This document shows positions 9,558-20,890 of a stretch of DNA of 64,000 nt, piece after piece. This DNA is from Streptomyces hiroshimensis (GTDB taxonomy: Bacteria > Actinomycetota > Actinomycetes > Streptomycetales > Streptomycetaceae): positions 234,725-298,724 of the forward strand of contig NZ_BMUT01000002.1 of assembly GCF_014650335.1 (NCBI RefSeq). Reading direction: 5' to 3'. The notes beneath the pieces were generated by a model. It did no database searches. It was not told the origin of the DNA and saw only the letters and a list, made by a program, of their open reading frames with translations. How positions within the stretch are numbered: position 1 is the stretch's first letter; each line of letters starts with the position of its first letter. The position numbers and the translations under genes are program-made.

Positions 9558-10559
9558 GCGAGGCGCCAAGTCGACTTCCGTCCGGGTGCCGGACGACTGG
9601 GCCCGGACGCCCGCCTCGCAGACCGCCGCCGCCGCGTACCCGTCCCACACGCTCGGTCCTTCCGTCACCCCGCGCCGCGTGGCGTCGACCCAGTGCTGGA
9701 TCTCGCGGTCGTACGCGTCGCGGAAGCGGTCCACGTAGTCCTGGGCGACGGCGCCGCCCCAGCGGCCGGCCGCGTTCACGTACAGCCCGTGCGCGTCGCC
9801 CAGCCGCGCGCTGCCGCGCTCGGCCACCGCCTCGCACTGCACCTGATAGCCGAAGCCGCAGTTGACGAAGATCTCGACGTCGGCCACCGCTCCGCCGGAC
9901 GTCTCCAGGATGACCAGCTGAGGGTCGCTCAGGCCGCCCGGCGCGGCGGCCGAAGGGGCCGGTTTCACCACACTCACCGCCGTGATCTCCTGCCCCAGCA
10001 GCCACCGTGTGGCATCGATCTCGTGCACCACCGAGTCGTTGATCATCATCGCCTCGGTGAAGCCGGGCGGCGTGGCCACGTTGCGGTGCCGGCAGTGCAG
10101 CATCAGCGCCCGCCCGAGCGCCCCGCCGTCGAGGAGGGCCTTGAGCTGCACGTACTCGGCGTCGTAGCGCCGCATGAAGCCCACCTGGACCCGCCGGTGC
10201 CCGAGCCGGACCTCGGCGTCCATCACCCGCAGCGCGGCCGCCGCGTCCGGCGTGAGGGGCTTCTCGCACAGCACCGGCAGATCGCGCGCGAGGGCGTCCA
10301 GCAGCGCCGCCTCGTGCGCGGGCCCGGGCGAGGCGATGAGGACGGCGTCCACGCCGGGCGCGTCCATCGCTGCGGCGGCGTCGGTGTGGGCCGCGCATCC
10401 GGGGATGCCCGCCGCCGCCTTCTCCGCGCGTTCGCCGTCGACGTCTATGACCGCGGCCACCCGGGCCCCGCTGATGACCTCGTCGATGCGCCGGACGTGG
10501 TCGGACCCCATCCGCCCCGTGCCGATGACGGCGACGCCGAGGATGCCTTCGTGCTTCAT
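9540..10559 (-). CDS. iolG: Inositol 2-dehydrogenase (Gfo/Idh/MocA family)
   Basis: 339 residues from ATG 10559 (GAGGAA ten bases upstream; a GTG at 10568 is too close to it). Rossmann motif [18 protein letters not shown] motif (CEKPLTPD), [14 protein letters not shown] and [15 protein letters not shown] are the typical IolG blocks. It oxidises myo-inositol to 2-keto-myo-inositol, the first catabolic step. Second gene of the leftward arm, after the iolE-like gene. Assignment as IolG rests on these blocks and on context. Confidence 0.88.
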   Translation of the reverse strand: MKHEGILGVAVIGTGRMGSDHVRRIDEVISGARVAAVIDVDGERAEKAAAGIPGCAAHTDAAAAMDAPGVDAVLIASPGPAHEAALLDALARDLPVLCEKPLTPDAAAALRVMDAEVRLGHRRVQVGFMRRYDAEYVQLKALLDGGALGRALMLHCRHRNVATPPGFTEAMMINDSVVHEIDATRWLLGQEITAVSVVKPAPSAAAPGGLSDPQLVILETSGGAVADVEIFVNCGFGYQVQCEAVAERGSARLGDAHGLYVNAAGRWGGAVAQDYVDRFRDAYDREIQHWVDATRRGVTEGPSVWDGYAAAAVCEAGVRAQSSGTRTEVDLAPRPPLYA

Positions 10560-10614
10560 GTGTGTCACTTTCCTCGTCTCGGACCCCTCGGACCTCTTGG
10601 ACCCCTCAGCTCCC

Positions 10615-11541
10615 TCAGACGCCGCAGCCGCGCAGGAAACCCCGCGTGCGCCGCGCGATCGGCAGCGGACGGTCCGGCGGGCACGGGTACATGTCCTGTT
10701 CCACGATGGCGAACAGGTCCGCGTCCAGCCGGGAGGCCGCGTCGATGACGGGCTCCAGCGCGGGAACCCCGCGCGGCGGTTCGCACATGACGCCCTGTCG
10801 CACGGCGGGCCCGAAGGCCGTTCCCTTGGCGAGGACGTCCGCGAGGACCTCCGGGTCCACCTGCTTGAGGTGGAGGTAGCCGATCCGTTCCCCGTACGTC
10901 TCGATGAGCCGGACGCTGTCCCCGCCGCAGTACGCGTAGTGCCCGGTGTCCAGACACAGGCTGACCAGCGACGCGTCCGTGGCGTCCAGGAAGCGCTCGA
11001 CGTGCGCCTCGCTGTCGATGTGGGTGTCGGCGTGCGGGTGGACGACGATGCCGAGCCCGTAGCGCTCGCGGACCTCGCGGGCGAGCCGCTCGGTGCCGGC
11101 GGTGAGGTGGCGCCACTGCTCCGCGGTCAGCTCGGGGTCCTCGACGATCTCGGCGGTCTTGTCGTCGCGCCAGAAGGAGGGGATGACGACGAGGTGGCGG
11201 GCGCCCGTCGCGGCGGTGAGCTCCGCGACGGGGGCGACGTGCGCCCAGGTCGCCTCCCAGGTGTCCGGCCCGCGGTGCAGTGCGGTGAAGACCGTGCCGG
11301 CGGAGACCGTGAGGCCGCGCCGCTGCGTCTCGTCGCGCAGCCGGGCGGGGTCGGTCGGCAGATAGCCGTACGGGCCTAGTTCGATCCACTCGTAGCCCGC
11401 CTCGGCGACCTCGTCCAGGAACCGCTGCCACGGCAGCTGTTCAGGATCGTCGGCGAACCACACTCCCCACGAATCGGGGGCGGAGCCGACCCGGATCCGG
11501 CGGCGGTCGGCGGCGGGGGGCGTCGCGTGGGGAGCGGGCAT
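10615..11541 (-). CDS. IolE-like TIM-barrel dehydratase/isomerase
   Basis: A 308-residue xylose-isomerase-like TIM barrel. [13 protein letters not shown] at residues about 19-31, then [14 protein letters not shown], is the signature of the actinobacterial IolE/sugar isomerase clade. Metal-site blocks are [22 protein letters not shown] and YLHLKQVDP. The ATG at 11541 has GAGGAGAG upstream. In this locus it most likely performs the 2-keto-myo-inositol dehydratase step; an IolI-type isomerase role remains possible. First gene of the leftward arm. Confidence 0.85.
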   Translation of the reverse strand: MPAPHATPPAADRRRIRVGSAPDSWGVWFADDPEQLPWQRFLDEVAEAGYEWIELGPYGYLPTDPARLRDETQRRGLTVSAGTVFTALHRGPDTWEATWAHVAPVAELTAATGARHLVVIPSFWRDDKTAEIVEDPELTAEQWRHLTAGTERLAREVRERYGLGIVVHPHADTHIDSEAHVERFLDATDASLVSLCLDTGHYAYCGGDSVRLIETYGERIGYLHLKQVDPEVLADVLAKGTAFGPAVRQGVMCEPPRGVPALEPVIDAASRLDADLFAIVEQDMYPCPPDRPLPIARRTRGFLRGCGV

Positions 11542-11599
11542 GGTGGCTCTCCTCGGGCGAGGGCGGGATTGCCCGTAGCTTCCTAGCGGGGCGGGAGAG

Positions 11600-11673
11600 T
11601 GTCAAGGCTTCGTCCGGACATACGGACGTAACGTCAAGGCATCTTCCGTTCACGTCTATATGTAAGGACAAAT
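11600..11673. promoter_or_regulatory. iol divergent regulatory region with GTCCGGAC-type operators
   Basis: Two related sites, TTCGTCCGGACATA (11609-11622) and TATGTAAGGACAAA (11659-11672), resemble the ATGTCCGGACAT-type sites bound by GntR-type regulators. They sit between the two iol arms. GTCAAGGC occurs twice (11601, 11634). A leftward -35 TTGACA is at 11605-11600; its -10 is not clear. No regulator gene is encoded in the locus itself. Confidence 0.5.
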
Positions 11674-11675
11674 CC

Positions 11676-11705
11676 TTGACAGGGTCCGGCGGACCCGGCT
11701 AGACC
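11676..11705 (+). promoter_or_regulatory. iolC promoter with embedded palindrome
   Basis: -35 TTGACA (11676-11681), 18-nt spacer, -10 TAGACC (11700-11705), 28 bp before the iolC ATG. The spacer contains the perfect inverted repeat GGGTCC-GGC-GGACCC (11682-11696), well placed for a repressor to block polymerase. Confidence 0.75.
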
Positions 11706-11732
11706 TGAGCCGAATCGTCAGGAAGGGCGCCG

Positions 11733-12815
11733 ATGAGCCAGCCGAGTCCGCGTACGTCCCCCACCCCGTTCGACCTGATCACCATGGGCCGGCTCGGGGT
11801 GGACCTGTATCCCCTGCAGACCGGCGTGCCGCTGGCGCAGGCCGAGACCTTCGGGAAGTTCCTGGGTGGCTCGCCGGCGAACGTCGCGGTCGCCGCGGCA
11901 CGGCTCGGCCGGCGCACGGCCCTCATCAGCCGCACCGGCGCCGACCCCTTCGGCGACTACCTCCACGGCGCGTTGCGCGACTTCGGCGTCTCCGACCGGT
12001 GGGTGACGCCCGTCGCCGCGTACCAGACGCCCCTGACCTTCTGCGAGATCTTCCCACCGGACGACTTCCCGCTCTACTTCTACCGCCGCCCCAAGGCGCC
12101 CGACCTGGAGATCCACCCCGGCGAGCTCGACCTGGACGCAATCCGGGCCGCCCGCATCTTCTGGGCGACCGGCACGGGCCTGTGCGAGGAGCCCAGCCGG
12201 GCCGCGACGCTGGCCGCGCTCGCGGCGCGCGGGCGCCGCGGCCTCACCGTCCTCGACCTCGACTGGCGGCCGCTGTTCTGGGGCGGCGAGGGCGGCGCCT
12301 CGGGCGCGGGCGGGCGTACGGGCCCCGCCGCCATGGCCGCCGCCCGGCCGCACTACGCCGCGGCCCTCGCCCACGCCACGGTCGCCGTCGGCAACGCCGA
12401 CGAGTGCGAGGTCGCCACCGGCGAGCGCGCCCCGCACGCCGCCGCGCGGGCGCTGCTGGCCGCCGGCGTCGAACTCGCCGTGGTCAAACGGGGACCCGAG
12501 GGCGTCCTCGCCGTCCACCGCGACGGGACGACGGCGGAAGTGCCGCCGGTGGAGGTGGAGGTCGTCAACGGCCTCGGCGCGGGCGACGCGTTCGGCGGGG
12601 CCCTGTGCCACGGGCTGCTCGCGGGGTGGCCGCTGGAGCGGACGCTGAGGTTCGCGGGCGCGGCGGGCGCGCTGGTGGCTTCACGGCTGTCGTGCTCGGC
12701 GGCGATGCCGACGGGGGAGGAGATCGAGGAGCTGCTCGGCTCGGGAGCCGGCTCGGCGTCCGCCCCGTCCGGCGCGGACGCCGGTGCTCCCCGTACGGAG
12801 GTTCCCCGCTCGTGA
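11733..12815 (+). CDS. iolC: 5-dehydro-2-deoxygluconokinase
   Basis: A 360-residue PfkB/ribokinase-fold sugar kinase. The N-terminal block ITMGRLGVDLYPLQTGVPLA and FLGGSPANVAVAAARLG are typical of IolC. The C-terminal signature NGLGAGDAFGGALCHGL (about residues 277-293) carries the anion hole and catalytic Asp. It phosphorylates 5-dehydro-2-deoxy-D-gluconate in inositol breakdown. AGGAAGG precedes the ATG. Its stop overlaps the GTG of the next gene by four bases (GTGA), indicating translational coupling. A Ser/Ala/Gly tail of about 25 residues follows the fold. Confidence 0.95.
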   Translation: MSQPSPRTSPTPFDLITMGRLGVDLYPLQTGVPLAQAETFGKFLGGSPANVAVAAARLGRRTALISRTGADPFGDYLHGALRDFGVSDRWVTPVAAYQTPLTFCEIFPPDDFPLYFYRRPKAPDLEIHPGELDLDAIRAARIFWATGTGLCEEPSRAATLAALAARGRRGLTVLDLDWRPLFWGGEGGASGAGGRTGPAAMAAARPHYAAALAHATVAVGNADECEVATGERAPHAAARALLAAGVELAVVKRGPEGVLAVHRDGTTAEVPPVEVEVVNGLGAGDAFGGALCHGLLAGWPLERTLRFAGAAGALVASRLSCSAAMPTGEEIEELLGSGAGSASAPSGADAGAPRTEVPRS

Positions 12816-13699
12816 CCGTACAGATCGCCGAACTCGCCCGCATCCGCAGCAGGCACCCCGAGGCCATCGCCGAAGCCGCCGCCCGGCGTGCCCGGCGGCC
12901 GCTCGTCGGCGACAGCGGACGCCTGATGATCATCGCGGCCGACCACCCCGCCCGCGGCGCCCTCGGCGTCGGTGACCGCCCCCTCGCCATGGCCGCCCGG
13001 CCCGACCTGCTGGAGCGGCTCTGCCTCGCGCTGTCCCGGCCCGGCGTCGACGGAGTCCTCGCCTCCGCCGACATCCTGGACGACCTGCTGCTCCTCGGCG
13101 CGCTGGAGAACAAGGTCGTCATCGGCTCCATGAACCGCGGCGGGCTGGCCGGCGCGGCCTTCGAGATGGACGACCGCTTCACCGGGCCCCGCGCGGAGGA
13201 CCTGGCCGCGCTGGGCTTCGACGCGGGCAAGCTGCTGCTGCGCATCGACCCCGGCGACCCCGGCTCGCTCACGACCCTGCACGCGGCCGCCCGCGCCGTC
13301 GACGCGATGGCCGCGCGGCGGCTGCCGGTGTTCATCGAACCGTTCCTGTCGCGGCGGCTCGGCGGCCGCGTCGTCAACGACCTCGGCGCCGACGCCGTCA
13401 CCCGCGCGATCGCCATCGCCTCCGGGCTGGGCGGGACGTCCGCGTACACCTGGCTCAAGGTGCCGGTGACGGAGGACCCCGCGGACATGGCCCGGGTGAT
13501 GGAGACGTCGACGCTGCCGGCCGTGCTGCTCGGCGGCGACGTGGGGGACGACCGGGGCGCCCGGGACGCGGCGTACGAGCGCTGGCGGTCGGCGCTGCGC
13601 CTGCCGACGGTGCAGGGGCTGGTGGTGGGCCGGGCCCTGCTCTATCCCGTGGACGGGGACGTTGCGGGGGCGGTGGACAGGGCGGTGTCGTTGCTGTGA
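12812..13699 (+). CDS. Class I aldolase-like TIM barrel of the inositol pathway (Cgl0158 type)
   Basis: 295 residues from GTG 12812, overlapping the iolC stop. Contains LMIIAADHPARGALGVGD, ENKVVIGSMNRGGLAG, LLLRIDPGDPGSLTT and SAYTWLKVPV, where the Lys is a candidate Schiff-base residue. The family is regularly linked to iolC in actinobacteria. It most probably cleaves 2-deoxy-5-keto-gluconate-6-phosphate to DHAP and malonate semialdehyde, replacing the IolJ aldolase. That reaction is inferred from context, not shown by the sequence. Confidence 0.82.
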   Translation: MTVQIAELARIRSRHPEAIAEAAARRARRPLVGDSGRLMIIAADHPARGALGVGDRPLAMAARPDLLERLCLALSRPGVDGVLASADILDDLLLLGALENKVVIGSMNRGGLAGAAFEMDDRFTGPRAEDLAALGFDAGKLLLRIDPGDPGSLTTLHAAARAVDAMAARRLPVFIEPFLSRRLGGRVVNDLGADAVTRAIAIASGLGGTSAYTWLKVPVTEDPADMARVMETSTLPAVLLGGDVGDDRGARDAAYERWRSALRLPTVQGLVVGRALLYPVDGDVAGAVDRAVSLL

Positions 13700-14025
13700 C
13701 GTTCGCGCTGCGCGCGGCTCGGCCGGATGCTACGGGGTGCGGCCGTGGGCGGGTGACGGCTCGTCGGGCCGCCTGCCCGCCCCGTCAGCGGGGTGGGTTC
13801 GGCACCGCCGGGTCCGTTCCGGGGTGGTTGCCCGCCGTTGCGGCGGGAAAGAGGCCCCGGTCCCACCCTTTCTCCCCCAGCTACCGCTGGGAGGTGCCCC
13901 CAGTTTCCTGGGGGCAAGCCCCCAGCCCCCCAAGGGGGAGAAGAAGCGGGCAAGCCCCCAGCCTCCCGGGGTTCCCTCGCCCATTCGACGGTGCCGGATC
14001 CACCTTCACCAGGAAGCGAACCCCC
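13700..14025. other. 326-bp gap inside the inositol operon with hairpins
   Basis: No gene supported. The stretch carries a CGGCACCGCCGG-type motif (about 13800) and several GCCCCCAG words. A hairpin of TGCCCCCAG (13895-13903) and CTGGGGGCA (13908-13916) has a TTTC loop. The repeats look like extragenic palindromic elements and may set different expression of the genes on each side. Confidence 0.6.
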
Positions 14026-14886
14026 ATGACCCATCCCCACCCCCACCCCTACGACGTGGACGTCACCCCCGAGCAGGCCGGCTGGGCGTACTCCTCCTTG
14101 CGTGTGCTCAGCCTTCCCCCCGGCGGCAGTCACACCTTCCCCACCGGTGACAGCGAGTGGATCGTGCTCCCCCTCCGCGGCGGCTGCGCCCTCACCACCG
14201 GCGACGGCGACGCCTTCGAACTCCACGGCCGCGCATCCCCCTTCGCCGCCGTCACCGACTTCGCCTACGTCCCCCGCGACAGCACCGCCACCCTCACCGC
14301 CCCGGCCGGAGGCCGCTTCGCTCTCGCCGGGGCCCGTTGCGAGCAGCGGCTGCCCGCCCGTTACGGTCCCGCCTCCGCCGTCCCCGTCGAGCTGCGCGGC
14401 TCCGGCACCTGTTCCCGCCAGGTCAACAACTTCGCCGCTGCCGGCGTCTTCGCGTGCGACAAGCTCATCGCCGTCGAAGTCCTCACCCCCGGCGGCAACT
14501 GGTCGTCCTACCCGCCGCACAAGCACGACGAGCACCACCCCGGCGAGGAGTCCGAGCTGGAGGAGATCTACTACTTCGAGATCGCGGACGGGCCCGCCGG
14601 CGTCCCCGGCCTCGGCTACCAGCGCGTGTCGCCCTCGCGCGACAAGGGCACCGACGTCCTGACCGAGGTCCGTACGGGCGACGTCGTCCTCATCCCCGAC
14701 GGCTGGCACGGCCCTTCCATCGCCGCGCCCGGCCACGCCATGTACTACCTCAACGTCATGGCCGGGCCCGGCGCGGAGCGCGAATGGCTCATCCGCGACC
14801 ACCCCGACCACACCTGGATCCGTACGACCTGGCCGGACCAGCCGGTCGACCCGCGGCTGCCGCTCTACGAGGGAGGGAACCCATGA
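14026..14886 (+). CDS. iolB: 5-deoxy-glucuronate isomerase
   Basis: 286 residues from ATG 14026 (AGGAAGCG upstream). Bicupin-type IolB: the metal-binding histidines are in SYPPHKHDEHHPGEESELEE, with the second cupin block around LIPDGWHGPSIAAPGHAMYY. It converts 5-deoxy-glucuronate, made by IolD, to 5-dehydro-2-deoxygluconate, the IolC substrate. The stop overlaps the ATG of iolD (ATGA). The ORF is open further upstream but that part is the repeat-rich gap. Confidence 0.95.
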   Translation: MTHPHPHPYDVDVTPEQAGWAYSSLRVLSLPPGGSHTFPTGDSEWIVLPLRGGCALTTGDGDAFELHGRASPFAAVTDFAYVPRDSTATLTAPAGGRFALAGARCEQRLPARYGPASAVPVELRGSGTCSRQVNNFAAAGVFACDKLIAVEVLTPGGNWSSYPPHKHDEHHPGEESELEEIYYFEIADGPAGVPGLGYQRVSPSRDKGTDVLTEVRTGDVVLIPDGWHGPSIAAPGHAMYYLNVMAGPGAEREWLIRDHPDHTWIRTTWPDQPVDPRLPLYEGGNP

Positions 14887-16763
14887 CGACCGCCACCCGC
14901 CGCCTCACCGTCGCCCAGGCCCTGGTGGAGTTCCTCGCCCGCCAGTACACCGAGCGCGACGGTCGCCGGCAGCGCCTGATCGCCGCCTGCTGGGGCATCT
15001 TCGGCCACGGCAACGTCGCCGGGGTCGGGCAGGCGCTGCTGGAGTCCGGCGGCGCCATGCCGTACCTCCAGGGGCGCAACGAACAGGCCATGGTCCACGC
15101 GGCCGTCGGCTACGCCCGGCACCGCGACCGGCTCTCCGCGCACGCCGTCACCACCTCCATCGGCCCCGGCGCCACCAACCTCGTCACCGGCGCCGCGCTC
15201 GCCACGATCAACCGCATCCCCGTGCTGCTCCTTCCCGGCGACACCTTCGCCACGCGCCCCGCCGACCCCGTCCTGCAGCAGCTCGAACACCCCGGCGCGG
15301 GCGACGTGTCCGTCAACGACTGCCTGCGCCCGGTGTCCCGCTGGTTCGACCGGATCACCCGGCCGGAGGCACTCGTTCCGGCCGCCCTGCAGGCCGTACG
15401 CGTCCTCGCCGACCCCGTCGAGACCGGCGCCGTCACCCTCGCCCTGCCGCAGGACGTGCAGGCCGAGGTGTACGACTGGCCGGAGGAGTTCTTCGCCGAG
15501 CGCGTCTGGCGCGTGCGCCGCCCCGCGCCCGACCCCGCCGAGCTGGCCGCGGCCGTGCAGGCCGTACGGGCCGCCCGCCGCCCCCTGCTGATCGCGGGCG
15601 GCGGCGTCCACCACAGCGAGGCCGAGGAGGCGCTTCGCGCCCTCGCCGACGCCACCGGCATCCCCGTCGCCTCCACCCAGGCCGGCAAGGGGTCCCTGCA
15701 CCACGCCCACCCCGCGGACGTCGGCGGCGTCGGCCACACCGGCACGGCCGTCGCCGACGACCTGGCCCGTACGGCCGACCTGGTCATCGGCGTGGGCACC
15801 CGCTACAGCGACTTCACCACCGCCTCGCACACCCTCTTCGCCGCCCCGGACGTGCGCTTCGTCAACCTCAACATCGCCCCCTTCGACGCCCACAAGCTCT
15901 CCGCCCTGCCGCTCGTCGCGGACGCCCGCACCGGCCTGGAGGCGCTGACGGAAGCCCTGGCCGGCCACCGCGTCCCGGAGGCGTACGAGAAGGAGTACAC
16001 GGTCGGCAAACAGGCCTGGGAGCGGCTCGTCACCCGGGCGTTCACCCCGCAGGACGCCGCCGCCCGCCCCACGCAGGCCCAGGTCCTCGGCGCGCTCGAC
16101 GCCGTCGTCGACGACACCGACGTCGTCGTCAACGCCGCCGGCTCCCTCCCCGGCGACCTGCACAAGCTCTGGCGCGCCCGCTCCCGCCGCCAGTACCACC
16201 TCGAATACGGCTACTCCTGCATGGGCTACGAGATCCCGGCGGCGATCGGCGTCGCCCTGGCCGAGCCCGGGCGCCCGGTGTGGGCGCTCGTCGGCGACGG
16301 CACGTACCTGATGATGCCGACGGAGCTGGTCACCGCCGTGCAGGAGGGGATCCCGATCAAGGTGGTGCTGATCCAGAACCACGGCTACGCCTCGATCGGC
16401 GGCCTGTCGGAGGCCGTCGGCGGCGAGCGCTTCGGCACCGCCTACCGCTTCCGGGCCGCGGACGGCACGTACACCGGCGACCCGCTGCCCGTGGACCTGG
16501 CCGCCAACGCCGCCTCGCTCGGGATGCACGTGCTGCGCGCCCGTACGGCCGGTGAGCTGCGGGATGCGCTGTCCGAGGCGCGCGCCTCCGCGCGCCCCAC
16601 ATGTGTCTATGTGGAGACCGAAACAGCCGACACAGTGCCGGGCGCGCCCCCTGCCCAGGCGTGGTGGGATGTGCCTGTCGCCGGGACCGCGACCCGCCCG
16701 GCGGCCCGCAGGGCCCGGGAGGAGTACGAGCGCCACGCCGCCGCCCGCCGCCGCTATCTTTGA
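14883..16763 (+). CDS. iolD: 3D-(3,5/4)-trihydroxycyclohexane-1,2-dione hydrolase
   Basis: A 626-residue thiamine-diphosphate enzyme of the acetolactate-synthase superfamily, matching IolD length. N-terminal domain contains WGIFGHGNVAGVGQAL and the conserved Glu-bearing LQGRNEQAMVHAAVGYA. The TPP/Mg site begins at GDGTYLMMPTELVTA (about residue 469) and closes with LIQNHGY. It opens the cyclitol ring in inositol catabolism. Translationally coupled to iolB by a 4-bp overlap. Confidence 0.96.
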   Translation: MTTATRRLTVAQALVEFLARQYTERDGRRQRLIAACWGIFGHGNVAGVGQALLESGGAMPYLQGRNEQAMVHAAVGYARHRDRLSAHAVTTSIGPGATNLVTGAALATINRIPVLLLPGDTFATRPADPVLQQLEHPGAGDVSVNDCLRPVSRWFDRITRPEALVPAALQAVRVLADPVETGAVTLALPQDVQAEVYDWPEEFFAERVWRVRRPAPDPAELAAAVQAVRAARRPLLIAGGGVHHSEAEEALRALADATGIPVASTQAGKGSLHHAHPADVGGVGHTGTAVADDLARTADLVIGVGTRYSDFTTASHTLFAAPDVRFVNLNIAPFDAHKLSALPLVADARTGLEALTEALAGHRVPEAYEKEYTVGKQAWERLVTRAFTPQDAAARPTQAQVLGALDAVVDDTDVVVNAAGSLPGDLHKLWRARSRRQYHLEYGYSCMGYEIPAAIGVALAEPGRPVWALVGDGTYLMMPTELVTAVQEGIPIKVVLIQNHGYASIGGLSEAVGGERFGTAYRFRAADGTYTGDPLPVDLAANAASLGMHVLRARTAGELRDALSEARASARPTCVYVETETADTVPGAPPAQAWWDVPVAGTATRPAARRAREEYERHAAARRRYL

Positions 16764-16782
16764 CCGTAGGAGAGGCCGACCG

Positions 16783-18276
<1,494 letters not shown>

Positions 18277-18337
18277 GGACGCCGCTGAGCCCGCCCCGCT
18301 GCGCGGAACACACCGGTCCGGAACGTAAGCTCAGGCC

Positions 18338-20434
18338 ATGACCTGGTCCAGCGCGCTGCGGAACGCCGCCCGCGACGGGCTGACGATCGAGCGCACCAAG
18401 CTGACGCCCGTGGTCGCCGCCCGTGGCGCGCTCGGCGTGGCGATCGTCGTCGGGGTCATCCTGTGGCTGGGGACCCCGGCGCTCGCCGTGTCCTCCGCGT
18501 TCGGCGCGTTCTCCGCGGGCCTGGTGACGTTCCAGCGCAGCTGGCGGCCCCGCCCGGTGCTGGCGCTCGCCGTGGCGACCGGCCTCGCCGTCAGCACGTT
18601 CCTCGGCTACGTGGCCGCCTTCGACCCCGTCGTCTTCGGCACCCTGCTGACCGTGTGGACGCTGCTCGCGGGCATGGCCTGGGCGGTCGGGCCGGTCTCC
18701 GGCCTGGTCGCCACGCAGACGATCGCCGTCATGCTCGTCACCGTCACCCTCCCGACGTCCGTCATGGGGGCGCTGCACCACGCCGGGCTGATCGCCGTCG
18801 GCGGGCTGGTGCAGGCGGCTCTCATCGTGCTGCTGCCGGTCCGTCCCTGGGGCGTCCAGCGGGACGCGCTCGCCGACGCGCTGGCCGCCGAGGCGGACTA
18901 CGCGCGCAGGCTGCGGCACGACCCGCAGGCCCTCTTCGACCCCCAGCCGCTCATGGACGCCCGCGAGGCCGCCGAGCTGACCCCCCGCCAGGCCCGCAAC
19001 CGGCCCCGTCAGCTGGGCGGGCCGCGCGGCGTCGCCGAACGGCTGCGGCCCGTCCTCGCCGCGCTCGCCGACCCCGTCCTCGGCGCCCCCGCGGAAGGTC
19101 CCGAACGGGACCGCGCGCGGGACCTGCTGGGCGCGGCGGCGACCGTGCTGGACGCGGTCGCGCGGGCCATCCGGTGGGGCAAGCCCGTCAAACTCCCCGA
19201 AGAGGCCACCGCCGTCCTCACCGTGCCCGCCACCGGGCCGGTCCTCCACGGCGCCGCGCGGCGCTCCGCCCTGCGCCTGATGGCGCTCCTCGGCGACGCG
19301 GTCGACGCCACCGACGAACCCGTGCGCCGGACCACGGCGCGCGGCGGTTCCGAACACCGGCACCTGCTGCGGCCCTCCGTGCCCCGGCTCGCGCCCGTCG
19401 CGCTGCACGCCCTGCGGCGCGAGGCGCGCTGGTCGTCGCCGGTCGGGCGGCACGCCGTACGGAGCGCCGCGGTCGTCCTCGTCGGCTACGCCGCCGGCAC
19501 CGCCCTGCCCTGGGGGCACGCCTACTGGGCGCCCATGACCTCCGTGATGGTGATGCGGCCCGACTTCGGCCAGACGTACTCGCGGGGCGTCGCCCGGTTC
19601 GCGGGGACGGTCGTCGGCGTGGCCGTCGCCGGCGTGCTGATGGCCCTCACGCACCCCGGGCCGTGGGTGTGCGCCGGGCTGTCGGTCGTCTGCGTCGGGC
19701 TGATGTACTTGCTGATGCGCACCGGCTACAGCGTGACGTCCGCGTGCATCACCGCGTACGTCGTCTTCCTGCTCGGCATCGCGGGGGAGGGGTGGTCGCA
19801 GACCGTCGAGGCGCGCGTCGCCCTCACCCTCCTGGGCGGGCTCCTGGCCATGGCCGCGTACGCCCTCTTCCCCACCTGGGAGACGCCCCGGCTGCGGGAC
19901 CGGCTCGCCGAATGGCTCACCGCCAACGGGCGCTACGCACTCGCCGTGCTCGGCACGTACGCCGAACCCGGGGAGCGCAAGCCGCGCCGGGTGCGCGAGG
20001 CCCTGCTGGACGCGCGTGCCGCCCGCACGGCCTGGGAGGAGATGGCCGGCCGCGCCCTGACCGAGCCCGTGCGGCACCGCGGGCTCTCGCGCAGCTCGGA
20101 GCGGGCGGCGGAGTCGGGGCTGACCACGATGGGCCGGGCGACGCTGCTGATGGAGGCCCACCTTCCGGAGAAGGACGCCGAACCGTCGAAGGGCGCGGCC
20201 CGGTTCGCCACGGCCCTGGCCGACTCCCTGCCGGCGGCGGCCACAGCCGTCCGCGAACGCCGCGCCCTCGACTGGACGGCCCCCCACGCGGCGCTCGCCG
20301 CCTGGCGGTCGGAGGAAGGCGAGGAAGGCGTGGCCGTCCGCGGCTCGGAACTCCTCCTGGACGCCCTGGACGAACTGGCCACGGCCCTCTCCCCGGGCCC
20401 AGGCGGCCGCAACCGCGCGGCACGCAGGCCGTAA
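18338..20434 (+). CDS. FUSC-family membrane protein (aromatic-acid exporter-like)
   Basis: 698 residues with two blocks of membrane helices (about residues 25-175 and 375-525), each followed by a soluble region. This is the duplicated architecture of FUSC/YccS/AaeB-type proteins. MTSVMVMRPDFGQTYSRG in the second block is a typical FUSC segment, as are several Gly/Pro-rich helices. A role in export of aromatic acids or other small organic molecules is inferred from the family. It stands alone, about 60 bp after mmsA. Confidence 0.85.
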   Translation: MTWSSALRNAARDGLTIERTKLTPVVAARGALGVAIVVGVILWLGTPALAVSSAFGAFSAGLVTFQRSWRPRPVLALAVATGLAVSTFLGYVAAFDPVVFGTLLTVWTLLAGMAWAVGPVSGLVATQTIAVMLVTVTLPTSVMGALHHAGLIAVGGLVQAALIVLLPVRPWGVQRDALADALAAEADYARRLRHDPQALFDPQPLMDAREAAELTPRQARNRPRQLGGPRGVAERLRPVLAALADPVLGAPAEGPERDRARDLLGAAATVLDAVARAIRWGKPVKLPEEATAVLTVPATGPVLHGAARRSALRLMALLGDAVDATDEPVRRTTARGGSEHRHLLRPSVPRLAPVALHALRREARWSSPVGRHAVRSAAVVLVGYAAGTALPWGHAYWAPMTSVMVMRPDFGQTYSRGVARFAGTVVGVAVAGVLMALTHPGPWVCAGLSVVCVGLMYLLMRTGYSVTSACITAYVVFLLGIAGEGWSQTVEARVALTLLGGLLAMAAYALFPTWETPRLRDRLAEWLTANGRYALAVLGTYAEPGERKPRRVREALLDARAARTAWEEMAGRALTEPVRHRGLSRSSERAAESGLTTMGRATLLMEAHLPEKDAEPSKGAARFATALADSLPAAATAVRERRALDWTAPHAALAAWRSEEGEEGVAVRGSELLLDALDELATALSPGPGGRNRAARRP

Positions 20435-20454
20435 GGGGGCGCCCCCCACTCGCC

Positions 20455-20880
20455 TTTCGCCGCGACGGCGGTGGCCTGCGCGGCGCGTCCGGCGGTGCCG
20501 GGCCTGCCCGGCCGTCCGGTCCGGCACCGCCGGTATCCGCCGTCGTGGCGGATCGCCGCGGCGGCGGAGGGTTTGTGCGCCCGGCGCCTTGGCGTTCCCG
20601 GCCGGGCGGCCGCTTTCTTCCGCCGCGACGGCGATCGGCCCGCGCGGCGCTTTCCGGCGGTGCCGGGCCGGCCTGGCCGCCCGGCATGGCACCGCCGGTC
20701 TCCGCCCGCTGTGGTGCCGCGCCGCGGCGGCGGAGGGGTGTGGTGCGGGCTGCCCGGCCGCCCGGGGCGGGAGGGTCCGGTGCCCCGGGCCTTCGTTTCC
20801 GGCCGTGCCGGGCGTTTCCTTCCGCCGCGACGGCGGTCAACCCCCGCCGCGCATCCCGGCGGTGCCGAGCCGCCCGGCCT
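20455..20880. repeat. Extragenic repeat array (three degenerate copies)
   Basis: The 456-bp gene-free gap holds three related copies, about 20455-20579, 20613-20748 and 20815-20878. Each begins with a CTTTC...CCGCCGCGACGGCG word and contains GGCGGTGCCGGGC. The first two copies continue to GGCACCGCCGG and CCGCGGCGGCGGAGG. Related words occur at 9481 and 13800, so this is a dispersed, palindrome-rich intergenic family. Confidence 0.75.
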
Positions 20881-20890
20881 GTCAGGGGCC

